Shown here: positions 40,995 through 48,330 of the stretch, in pieces
How positions within the stretch are numbered: the first letter of the stretch is position 1
Layout of the letters: every line of letters starts with the position of its first letter
Assembly: GCA_002428365.1 (NCBI GenBank)
Contig: DIVW01000005.1
Location: 1-52,628, forward strand
DNA length: 52,628 bases
Direction: 5' to 3'
From: Propionibacteriaceae bacterium UBA6122
Lineage (GTDB): Bacteria > Actinomycetota > Actinomycetes > Propionibacteriales > Propionibacteriaceae
Notes under the pieces: model-generated
Seen by the model: only the letters and a program-made list of their open reading frames with translations
What the model was told of the DNA's origin: nothing
Databases searched by the model: none
Translations under genes and position numbers: made by a program

Positions 40995-41716
40995 GGCACC
41001 AGCTCGGCTAGATCGGCGACCACCACATCTGCCCCGGCTGCAGTCAGCTGGGCGACCCCGGCACCGCGATCGACACCGACGACCAGCCCGAAATCGCCGG
41101 CCCGGCCGGCGGCAACCCCGCTGACCGCGTCTTCCAGAACGACAGCCGCGTTGATCGGCACCCCCAGCAGCTCAGCGGCGCGGACGTAAGTGTCGGGTGC
41201 TGGCTTGCCGGGCAGGCCTTCGGCGGCGGCGAGTTGACCGTCCACCACCACGGGGAAGCGGTCGCGTAGACCGGCCGCCCGCAGCACCGCCTCAGCATTG
41301 GCTGAACTCGACACCACGGCCAGCTTGATCGGCAGGTTGGCGAGATGATCCAGCAGCAGCACCGAGCCAGGGTAGGGCCTCACGCCGTCGCTTTCCAGCA
41401 CGGCGGTGAAGGTGAGGTTTTTGCGGTTACCCAGACCGATGACGGTGTCGGCGGCAGGCAGGTCGGACCACTCGCCCTCGGGCAGGGTGAGCCCACGGGA
41501 CGCCAGAAAATCCCGGACGCCGTCGTAGCGGGGTTTGCCATCGACAAAGGCGAAGTAGTCATCATCGGTGTAGGGGGCCAGCCCCAGTGGGGCGAGGAAC
41601 TCGTTGAACATCTTCGACCAGGCGCGACGGTGCACCTCGGCGGTAGGGGTCAGGACCCCGTCGAGATCGAAGAGGGCGGCGCCGTAGCCGTCCAGATTGG
41701 TTGCAACAAAGCTCAC
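40991..41716 (-). CDS. Beta-phosphoglucomutase-like HAD phosphatase/mutase
   Basis: A 241-residue HAD protein. FDLDGVLTPTAEVHRRAW has the nucleophile and acid/base Asp of beta-phosphoglucomutases. AVVSSSANAEAVLRAAGL holds motif II, KPAPDTYVRAAELLGV the motif III Lys, and VVLEDAVSGVAAGRAG the Mg2+ Asp pair region. Paired with the GH65 gene it should isomerise beta-glucose-1-phosphate to glucose-6-phosphate. The start is GTG 41716, with a minus-strand TAGCAT 6 nt before it. Confidence 0.88.
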   Translation of the reverse strand: MSFVATNLDGYGAALFDLDGVLTPTAEVHRRAWSKMFNEFLAPLGLAPYTDDDYFAFVDGKPRYDGVRDFLASRGLTLPEGEWSDLPAADTVIGLGNRKNLTFTAVLESDGVRPYPGSVLLLDHLANLPIKLAVVSSSANAEAVLRAAGLRDRFPVVVDGQLAAAEGLPGKPAPDTYVRAAELLGVPINAAVVLEDAVSGVAAGRAGDFGLVVGVDRGAGVAQLTAAGADVVVADLAELVP

Positions 41717-41722
41717 TTAAGA

Positions 41723-41728
41723 ATGCTA
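41723..41728 (-). promoter_or_regulatory. -10 element of the beta-phosphoglucomutase/GH65 operon (leaderless type)
   Basis: TAGCAT on the minus strand, 6 nt before GTG 41716. Confidence 0.5.
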
Positions 41729-41770
41729 GAGCCCAGACTCGCCAAGGCGTGGTTCATCGAGCCCCCGCGC

Positions 41771-41776
41771 TAGGCT
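41771..41776 (+). promoter_or_regulatory. -10 element of the dprE1-dprE2 operon (leaderless type)
   Basis: TAGGCT, 8 nt before ATG 41785. Confidence 0.45.
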
Positions 41777-41784
41777 GACTTCTG

Positions 41785-43218
41785 ATGACTTCTCCCACTT
41801 TCGATGACCTGCCGACCTCGACTACCAGCCTCACCGGCTGGGGTCGGACGGCCGCCACTGCGGCCCAGTTGCTCTCGACGCCTGACGTCGAGGTGATCGC
41901 TAAGGCCGTGGCCGCGGTGGCTTCGGCCAATGCCGATTCCCCGTCCCATCTGCGCCGCGGCATCGTGGCTCGCGGGTTGGGGCGTTCCTACGGCGATGTG
42001 GCCCAGAACGCCGGTGGGCTGGTGGTCGATATGAACGCGCTCGACCAGATCCACTCCATCGACCCAACTGCAGCCACCGTCGAGGTGGACGCCGGGGTCA
42101 GCCTCGACACCCTGATGCGCGCCGCCCTGCCGTACGGGCTGTGGGTGCCGGTGCTGCCGGGCACCCGTCAGGTCACCGTTGGTGGTGCGATCGGCAACGA
42201 CGTGCACGGCAAGAACCACCACAGCGCTGGCTCTTTCGGTGACCACGTGGCCTCGATGCAGCTGCTGATCGCCGACGGCCGGGTGTTGACCATCACCCCC
42301 GACGGCTCGCCAGACGACCCGGACGCCAGCATCTTCTGGGCCACCGTTGGCGGCATCGGCCTGACCGGCATCATCCTGCGGGCGGTGCTGAAGATGACGC
42401 GCACTGAGACGGCCTACTTCATTGCCGACGGGGTGGTCACCGGCAACCTCGACGAAACCATCGCGGTGCACTCCGACGGCACCGAGGCCAACTACGACTA
42501 CTCCAGCGCCTGGTTTGATGCGATCAGCCCGGAGCCCAAACTTGGTCGGGCGGCGTTGTCGCGTGGCTCCCTGGCGAGCCTGGATCACCTCTACGAATAC
42601 GCGCCGAAGTTGGCCGTCGATCCGCTGGCCTTCAGCGCCAAGCCGCTGTTCGACCTGCCCGATGTGTTCCCCAACGGCCTGGCCAACAAGTTCACCTTCT
42701 CCGCACTCGGTGGGGTTTGGTACGCCAAGAGCGGCAACTACCGCAACAAGGTGCAGTCGCTGACTGGTTTCTACCACCCCCTGGACATGTTCGGTGAGTG
42801 GAACCGGGCCTATGGCTCCTACGGCTTCCTGCAGTACCAGTTCGTCGTGCCGCCGAGCGCGGTGGCCGAGTTCAAGCAGCTCATTCGCGATATTCAGGCC
42901 TCGGGGCACTATTCCTTCCTGAACGTGTTCAAGTTGTTCGGCGAGGGCAACCGCGCGCCGCTGAGCTACCCGATGGCCGGCTGGAATGTGTGTGTGGATT
43001 TCCCGATCAAGGCCGGCCTGCACGACTTCCTCAAGGGTCTGGACGCCCGGATTCTGGAGTTCGGCGGCCGCCTCTACACCGCCAAGGATTCCCGCACCAC
43101 CGCAGAGGTCTTCCATGCGATGTATCCCGAGATCGACTCCTGGCTCGCCACTCGGCGCCGGATCGACCCGCATGGGGTGTTCGTTTCCGATCTGGCTCGC
43201 CGCCTTGATCTGGTCTAA
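41785..43218 (+). CDS. dprE1: Decaprenylphosphoryl-beta-D-ribose 2-oxidase-like flavoenzyme
   Basis: An FAD oxidoreductase of 477 residues. With DprE2 it epimerises polyprenyl-phospho-ribose to the arabinose donor for cell-wall arabinan. ARGLGRSYGDVAQNAGG and GNDVHGKNHHSAGSFGDHV (His141, Lys143) are the FAD segment. Long stretches match mycobacterial DprE1 as I remember it: FYHPLDMFGEWNRAYG, ASGHYSFLNVFKLFG and FGGRLYTAKDSRTTAE. GWNVCVDFP contains Cys403, equivalent to the cysteine (Cys387 in M. tuberculosis) that benzothiazinone drugs modify. dprE2 follows after 15 bp. Confidence 0.88.
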   Translation: MTSPTFDDLPTSTTSLTGWGRTAATAAQLLSTPDVEVIAKAVAAVASANADSPSHLRRGIVARGLGRSYGDVAQNAGGLVVDMNALDQIHSIDPTAATVEVDAGVSLDTLMRAALPYGLWVPVLPGTRQVTVGGAIGNDVHGKNHHSAGSFGDHVASMQLLIADGRVLTITPDGSPDDPDASIFWATVGGIGLTGIILRAVLKMTRTETAYFIADGVVTGNLDETIAVHSDGTEANYDYSSAWFDAISPEPKLGRAALSRGSLASLDHLYEYAPKLAVDPLAFSAKPLFDLPDVFPNGLANKFTFSALGGVWYAKSGNYRNKVQSLTGFYHPLDMFGEWNRAYGSYGFLQYQFVVPPSAVAEFKQLIRDIQASGHYSFLNVFKLFGEGNRAPLSYPMAGWNVCVDFPIKAGLHDFLKGLDARILEFGGRLYTAKDSRTTAEVFHAMYPEIDSWLATRRRIDPHGVFVSDLARRLDLV

Positions 43219-43233
43219 TCCAAGGAGAAATAA

Positions 43234-43995
43234 GTGATCGACGCCACCGGCAATCCCCAGACGATACTGCTGCTCGGCGGTACGTCCGAGATCGGGCTGG
43301 CCATCGTCAAGGAGTATCTCGCCCAGCAGTCACTGCGGGTGATCCTCGGCGTCCAGCCCGGGGATGAGCTCGCCGACGACACCGTGACGGTGCTGAAGGC
43401 CTCTGGTGCCGAAGAGGTGCACACCCTGGAGTTCGACGCCACTGCGTTCGACACCCATCCGAGTGTGATTGAGGACGCCTGGGCCATCGCCGACGTGGAC
43501 TTGGCCATCGTGGCTTTCGGCATGCTCGGTGATGCCGAGCAGCTGTGGCAGGACCAGGCCAAGGCGGTGCTGGCGGCCAACATCAACTACACCGGTGCGG
43601 TCAGCGTCGGAGTGCTGCTGGGGCAGAAGATGAAGGCGCAGGGCTACGGGCAGATCATCGCGATGAGCTCGGTGGCTGGCGAAAAGGTGCGTCGCTCCAA
43701 CTTCGTTTATGGCTCGACCAAGGCTGGTCTCGACGGGTTCTACCGGTTGTTGGGCGAGGCGCTGGAGCCGTTCGGGCCCAAGGTGCTGGTGGTTCGTCCC
43801 GGCCAGGTGCGCACCCGGATGTCGGCCGGCGTGAAGGAAGCCCCGTTGACCGTCGACAAGGAGCAGCTGGCGCTGCAGGTGGTTGACGCTGCCCGCAAGG
43901 GCCAGAAGCTGATCTGGGTGCCGGCGCAGTTCAAGCTGGTGATGTGGGTGCTGAAGCACATTCCGGCCCCGATCTTCCGCCTGCTGCCGCTGTAG
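43234..43995 (+). CDS. dprE2: Decaprenylphospho-beta-D-erythro-pentofuranosid-2-ulose 2-reductase-like SDR
   Basis: A short-chain dehydrogenase of 253 residues. LLLGGTSEIGLAIVKEYL is the nucleotide-binding loop; AMSSVAGEKVRRSNFVYGST then KAG holds the Ser-Tyr-Lys catalytic set; VLVVRPGQVRTRMSAG follows. It reduces the keto intermediate from DprE1 with NAD(P)H. A C-terminal hydrophobic stretch (LKHIPAPIFRLLPL) fits membrane association near the lipid-linked substrate. AAGGAGA lies before GTG 43234. Position after dprE1 supports the assignment over a generic SDR. Confidence 0.87.
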   Translation: MIDATGNPQTILLLGGTSEIGLAIVKEYLAQQSLRVILGVQPGDELADDTVTVLKASGAEEVHTLEFDATAFDTHPSVIEDAWAIADVDLAIVAFGMLGDAEQLWQDQAKAVLAANINYTGAVSVGVLLGQKMKAQGYGQIIAMSSVAGEKVRRSNFVYGSTKAGLDGFYRLLGEALEPFGPKVLVVRPGQVRTRMSAGVKEAPLTVDKEQLALQVVDAARKGQKLIWVPAQFKLVMWVLKHIPAPIFRLLPL

Positions 43996-44080
43996 TTGGC
44001 GCAGGCGGCGGCCCGACCTTCGGGCAGGGTCGGCTTCTACCCAGGGTGCTTTGACCCGGCGGCGTGGCAGGATCGTGGAC

Positions 44081-45454
44081 ATGACGACGATCAGCGTTGA
44101 GCGTCACCCGGCGTGGCTCCGTCTCAAGGACGCGGTCACGGCGATGCAGGCATTGCAGGCACCGGACGGCTCGATCTCTGCCCAGGGACACGCCGCCGCC
44201 CACGATCAGGTGGGCGCCATCGTTGCGGCCATCGGCGAACTCACGCCCCTGTTCGGCCACGATGCTGACTACCTGGCTGCATCAGTGGTGGACTTCGAGC
44301 GCTGGGCGAATGAGGCCTTCGGCGTTCCCGACTTCTTTGATTCCTTGGTCGCCTTCCACCCGCAACGTCACCGCATCGACGGACTGCGGCACCTCGTCGT
44401 CTTTCCGATGTACACCCAGAACGGTTCTCGCAGCCGACACATTGAGGCGCTCCTGGTCGAGGTGATCTGGCCGGAGTTCGTGGCGCACCTGGAGGCGGGG
44501 GACTACCCCAACAAGCTGTTTGTCTCGCTACGCCTGGTCGACTTTACGGCCGGCTACGACACCAACTCGGCAGTGCTCTTTCCAGAGACGGTGTCCATGC
44601 GGGAGATTCCCACCTTCACCTGGGGAGCAATCTTCCAAGACCGTGAAGCAGCTCGCTTCCGGCGAGTGGTGCGCGCCGCGTGCGAGGTCACCAAGCTCGA
44701 GTTGCCAGCTGGGGTAGCGGGCCTAATCAATGACCAAGACAGCACCGAGAAGACCTTCGTGATGTGGGACATCATTCACGACCGCACGCACATGCGCGGT
44801 GACTTGCCGTTCGACCCGTTCATGATCAAACAGCGGATGCCCTACTTCCTGTACTCGCTGGAAGAGTTGCGCTGCGATCTGACGGCCTTCAGCGAGTGCG
44901 TGAAGATCGAGCAGCGGCTGAGCGCGAAGAGGGCCGCGGGGGAGGAACTGTCTGCCGCCGAGGACGAGACCTTGCGGCATGCCGGGTTGGTGCAATACGC
45001 GGTGGTCTTCGACCGAATCTTCCGGTTCGCCATCACCGGAATCCGAGTGCGCAACTACGACGGTGTGGGCGGGCAACTGCTGTTTGCCTGGCTGCACCAG
45101 CGTGGCGTGCTGCACTGGACCGACACGGCCTTGACCTTCGACTGGGAGGACGTGCCGGCGGCGGTCGTGGCCCTCGGCGAGGCGATCAACGAGTTGTATT
45201 GGCGTTCGATCGACCGTCCAAAGCTTGTGCATTGGCTGGCCGCCTACGACCTGGTTCGTTCGGTGCTCGCGCCGCACCCGGCATCGGTGTGGGCACGCGG
45301 GCTGCCGGAAGAGATCCTTGCTGGCCCGCCGAAGGGCTACACCGACGCCGTGCTCGATGACGAGTTCCCGCTATCGATGTTTTATGAGGCACTGGAGAAG
45401 AAGATGCGTGATGTGATCGCTTCGACTGCCGGGATTCGCGGCACCGATGACTGA
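44081..45454 (+). CDS. DUF6421-like protein with candidate metal site
   Basis: A 457-residue protein that I match, with moderate confidence, to DUF6421, an actinobacterial family without known function. No signal peptide is visible. Residues about 230-275 carry WDIIHDRTHMRGDLPFDP, then YFLYSLEELRCDLTAF. The H-x3-H plus E-E-x-x-x-D spacing is like zinc sites in some metallopeptidases and metal-dependent oxidases, so a catalytic role is possible. ATG 44081 has CAGGAT 7 nt upstream; the TTG at 44051 is less likely. It overlaps the SDR gene by 8 bp, and a threonine-aldolase-like gene follows. Confidence 0.7.
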   Translation: MTTISVERHPAWLRLKDAVTAMQALQAPDGSISAQGHAAAHDQVGAIVAAIGELTPLFGHDADYLAASVVDFERWANEAFGVPDFFDSLVAFHPQRHRIDGLRHLVVFPMYTQNGSRSRHIEALLVEVIWPEFVAHLEAGDYPNKLFVSLRLVDFTAGYDTNSAVLFPETVSMREIPTFTWGAIFQDREAARFRRVVRAACEVTKLELPAGVAGLINDQDSTEKTFVMWDIIHDRTHMRGDLPFDPFMIKQRMPYFLYSLEELRCDLTAFSECVKIEQRLSAKRAAGEELSAAEDETLRHAGLVQYAVVFDRIFRFAITGIRVRNYDGVGGQLLFAWLHQRGVLHWTDTALTFDWEDVPAAVVALGEAINELYWRSIDRPKLVHWLAAYDLVRSVLAPHPASVWARGLPEEILAGPPKGYTDAVLDDEFPLSMFYEALEKKMRDVIASTAGIRGTDD

Positions 45455-46109
45455 GCCGATGAGCGGCCGATTGGTGCTGATCGCAGGGGCCACTAGCGCC
45501 AGCGGACAAGCCGCAGCCGAGGCGCTGATCGCAGCTGGCGCCCAGGTGTTAGCGGTGGGGCACGACCGGGGCAAACTCGACGCGCTCACCGCCCTTGGTG
45601 CCGAGGTCGAAGCCTGTGATCTCACCGACGAAGGCGCGGTGTTCGCGCTGGCTCAGCAGGTTCATGCTCGGGCGGGCCGCGTAGATGGCGTCCTGCACTT
45701 GGTGGGCGGGTGGCGCGGTGGCGGCGGATTGGCCGGCCAGAGTGAGGCCGACTACCGCTTCCTGGAGCGATCGCTGACGGCTTTGCGCCACGTCAGCCGG
45801 GCCTTCGACGCTGACCTCCATGCCTCGGCCTCGGCACGTACGGCCATGATCTCCTCGACCGCGGTCGCCCGTCCGCTCGCTGGGGGAGCCAACTATGCCG
45901 CGGTGAAGGCCGGCGGAGAAGCGTGGATGCACGCGGTGGCGCAGGGCTTGGCCAAGGCGGCCCGGGATGCCGGTGAGCCTTTGCGGGCGGCGGCAGTGGT
46001 CTTTCGGGTCACCACCCTTGCCGGGAGCGAAAGTGTGCTGGCTTCGGCGTTCGTCGACTTGTGGGCTCAAGAACCCACCGACCTCAACGACCAGGTGATC
46101 GAGCTGTGA
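45447..46109 (+). CDS. Short-chain dehydrogenase/reductase in the DUF6421 cassette
   Basis: A protein of 220 residues with the nucleotide loop LIAGATSASGQAAAEAL (TGxxxGxG variant), VLHLVGGWRGGG in place of the usual NNAG, and the catalytic set in MISSTAVARPLAGGANYAAV plus KAG (Ser, Tyr, Lys). It is shorter than classical SDRs (about 250). It starts 8 bp inside the DUF6421-like gene. The substrate is unknown; context suggests it acts with the neighbour and the downstream PLP enzyme. Confidence 0.8.
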   Translation: MTEPMSGRLVLIAGATSASGQAAAEALIAAGAQVLAVGHDRGKLDALTALGAEVEACDLTDEGAVFALAQQVHARAGRVDGVLHLVGGWRGGGGLAGQSEADYRFLERSLTALRHVSRAFDADLHASASARTAMISSTAVARPLAGGANYAAVKAGGEAWMHAVAQGLAKAARDAGEPLRAAAVVFRVTTLAGSESVLASAFVDLWAQEPTDLNDQVIEL

Positions 46110-46130
46110 CCGCCCCAAGGGCCCGAAAGC

Positions 46131-46136
46131 TAGGCT
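46131..46136 (+). promoter_or_regulatory. -10 element of the aldolase-like gene (leaderless type)
   Basis: TAGGCT, 7 nt before GTG 46144. Confidence 0.5.
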
Positions 46137-46143
46137 GCCGATT

Positions 46144-47250
46144 GTGACCACGCTGCCTGTGACTCCACCGCCGGTGACCCCACTGCATGATCCGACCTCG
46201 CGCGGCTTCGCCTCGGACAACTACTCCGGCGTCCATCCTGAAGTGCTTGAAGCCATCGCTGCGGCCAACGGTGGCCACCAGGTCTCCTACGGTGAGGATG
46301 TTTACACTGCCCGGCTGCAGGACGTGGCCGCGCGGCACTTCGGCAAGGGTGCAACGGCGTGGCCGGTGTTCAACGGCACCGGCGCGAACGTGGTCGCGCT
46401 GACCTCGATGGTGCCGCGGTGGGGTGCGGTGATCTGCGCGAAGACCGCGCACATCCACGCCGACGAGGGTGGTGCGCCGGAGAAGGTGGCTGGCATCAAG
46501 CTGCTTGCCGTCCCTGCTCCCGACGGCAAGCTCACTGCAGAGCTAATCGACGCCGAGGCGTGGGGCTGGGGGGATGAACATCGCGCTCAGCCCCGAGTGG
46601 TCTACCTCACCCAGTCCAGTGAGCTCGGCACTGTCTATACGCCCAGCGAGGTGCGCGCGATCACCGACCACGCACATTCGGCGGGCATGACCGTCTACCT
46701 GGACGGCGCGCGGCTGTCGAACGCCGCGGCGTCGCTGGACGTTCCGCTGCGGGCCTTCACCACCGACGCTGGGGTGGATGTGGTCAGTTTCGGGGGCACT
46801 AAGAACGGCGCCCTGGCGGCGGAAATGGTGGTCGTGCTCAATCCGGAGGCCAGCGAGGGACTGCGTTACCTGCGCAAGAACCAAATGCAGCTCGCCTCCA
46901 AGATGCGCTTTGTTTCGGCGCAGTTGCTTGCCCTGCTGGACGGTGACCTGCACCTGCGCAACGCGCGCCAGGCCAACGCCATGGCTCGACTGTTGCGTGG
47001 TGGCATTGAGGCTGGGTTAGCTGAGGGGACGATGAGCGGGATCGCCTTCACGCAGCCGACCCAGGCCAACTCTGTGTTCGCTTCGCTGCCGCAGGCCAGC
47101 ATCGAACGACTGCGCGGGCGCTTCCACTTCTACGACTGGGACACCTCGATCAGTGAGGTGCGCTGGGTGTGCAGCTTCGATACGACCCACGCCGATGTCG
47201 AAGCCTTCCTTGAGGCGCTCGGCGAGGAATGCTCGCCGAGCCGCGGCTGA
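46144..47250 (+). CDS. Threonine aldolase/beta-eliminating lyase family PLP enzyme
   Basis: A fold-type I PLP protein of 368 residues. The N-terminus GFASDNYSGVHPEVLEAI is the threonine aldolase start; GEDVYTARLQ and VFNGTGANVVAL follow; VYLDGARLSNAAASLDVPL holds the PLP Asp; VVSFGGTKNGALAAE the Schiff-base Lys. It would cleave threonine-type beta-hydroxy amino acids to glycine and an aldehyde. It begins 34 bp after the SDR stop but with its own TAGGCT -10. In other actinobacteria I recall a similar enzyme beside DUF6421, so a shared pathway is likely. Confidence 0.85.
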   Translation: MTTLPVTPPPVTPLHDPTSRGFASDNYSGVHPEVLEAIAAANGGHQVSYGEDVYTARLQDVAARHFGKGATAWPVFNGTGANVVALTSMVPRWGAVICAKTAHIHADEGGAPEKVAGIKLLAVPAPDGKLTAELIDAEAWGWGDEHRAQPRVVYLTQSSELGTVYTPSEVRAITDHAHSAGMTVYLDGARLSNAAASLDVPLRAFTTDAGVDVVSFGGTKNGALAAEMVVVLNPEASEGLRYLRKNQMQLASKMRFVSAQLLALLDGDLHLRNARQANAMARLLRGGIEAGLAEGTMSGIAFTQPTQANSVFASLPQASIERLRGRFHFYDWDTSISEVRWVCSFDTTHADVEAFLEALGEECSPSRG

Positions 47251-47275
47251 CCCTTCGACGAGCTCAGGGGCCTGA
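47250..47275. repeat. REP-like repeat, family A (copy A5)
   Basis: GACCCTTCGACGAGCTCAGG, then GGCCTGAG, fills the 28-bp gap between two convergent genes. Confidence 0.65.
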
Positions 47276-47278
47276 GGG

Positions 47279-48073
47279 CTAGGGCAGGCGGAGTTCGGCA
47301 CCGTCGCTGAGTACCTCAGCGCCGATGTCGGCCATCGCCTGGCGCAACTCGGCTAGCGGGGGATTGTCGTGGCCCAAGTGCACCGGGACCACCCGGCTGT
47401 TGGCCCCGATCGCGCCCACTTCGCGCAACTGCGCCACGGTGGTCGCGAAGGCGACCAGGTTGAGGTGTTGGTCGCCCTTGTCGCTGGCGGTGCCGAAGGT
47501 GTCTTCCAGCAGCACGAGATCGACCTGGCGTCCGGTCACAGCTTTGAGGGTGGCTGGGGGCAGCAGGCCGGTGTCGGTGAGGTAGAGCAGCGAGGACGTG
47601 CCGTCGCCGAGGTGGTAGCACAAGGCCCCGGTGTAGGCGTGGTGGTTCGCCGCCAGCGCCTCGATCAGGTAGCCGTCGATCTCCACCATTTGGCCAGCGG
47701 TCAACGTGGTGAAGGTCACGCTGGTTTGGGCGGGGTCGAGCCAGTTCGCCGACCACTCAATGGCCGCCGCTGGGCCTACCACCTGCAGCGGAGTCTGGGT
47801 CACCCAGGAGCGATGCAACAACACGGCCGGGTCGAGGTGGTCGCTGTGCGCGTGACTGACCAGCATCGTGGTGCACCCGATCAGATCCCGACCTAGGCGG
47901 CTTACCTGGCGGGGTGCTTCGGGGCCGGGGTCGATCAGCAGGCGGTTGTCGATCAGCACTGAGGTGGGGGTGCGCAGTTCGCCCCGATCCCGGTGATCGG
48001 TGCAGGTGGGGCAAGCGCAGAAGACGTTGGGAATGCCGTCAGCAGCACCGGTGCCGAGCAGCAAGACCTCCAT
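47279..48073 (-). CDS. PhnP-like metallo-beta-lactamase-fold hydrolase
   Basis: A 264-residue MBL-fold protein. VLLLGTGAADGIPNVFCACP at the N-terminus, with TCTDHR following, carries C19, C21 and C24, the structural zinc cluster of PhnP-type phosphodiesterases. SHAHSDHLD is the HxHxDH active-site motif; LANHHAYTG, LLYLTDTG and VVPVHLGHDN supply the other ligands. PhnP cleaves cyclic phosphodiesters from phosphonate breakdown; no phn genes are here, so the substrate is open. AAGCTT lies 6 nt before the ATG, a weak -10 match. Confidence 0.85.
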   Translation of the reverse strand: MEVLLLGTGAADGIPNVFCACPTCTDHRDRGELRTPTSVLIDNRLLIDPGPEAPRQVSRLGRDLIGCTTMLVSHAHSDHLDPAVLLHRSWVTQTPLQVVGPAAAIEWSANWLDPAQTSVTFTTLTAGQMVEIDGYLIEALAANHHAYTGALCYHLGDGTSSLLYLTDTGLLPPATLKAVTGRQVDLVLLEDTFGTASDKGDQHLNLVAFATTVAQLREVGAIGANSRVVPVHLGHDNPPLAELRQAMADIGAEVLSDGAELRLP

Positions 48074-48117
48074 GGCGCCAAGCTTGCCCGAAAGCCCCGA
48101 TCAGGCGGGGACGTGGC

Positions 48118-48150
48118 GCGGCCCCGCCGGTTCTGGGACGACGGGGCCGC
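48118..48150. other. GC-rich hairpin in the leader region of the VOC gene
   Basis: GCGGCCCCG (48118-48126) and CGGGGCCGC (48142-48150) are exact complements. The hairpin sits 5' of both divergent genes, where a terminator has no obvious gene to end. The gap 48074-48330 also holds a short GTG frame (48169-48282, about 37 codons, after AAGGGAAAG) and GTTGA-ATAG-TCAAC at 48299-48312; none is a firm feature. Confidence 0.35.
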
Positions 48151-48330
48151 GTTTGCTACAAGGGAAAGGTGTCGGTTTGCCTCCACATACCTCCTCAAGG
48201 TCGATTCGTTGTGCTGATCTCTACTCAAGTGCGGCCGACTGTGGTCGTGCGCAGCAGATGCTGTGAACCCGCCATGGAATAGCGCAGCGGGTCAGGTGGT
48301 TGAATAGTCAACGACCAATCAAGGGGAGAG

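Noticed and set aside
41770..43173. 467-codon minus-strand frame over dprE1
   Set aside because: It is antisense to a well-recognised flavoenzyme and rich in His/Gly/Val repeats without a domain.
48169..48282. Cysteine-containing short frame as a 'putative leader peptide' gene
   Set aside because: It lacks the usual R-R-H-x-D-L-C-R pattern of actinobacterial sulfur leader peptides, so it is only mentioned within the leader region.
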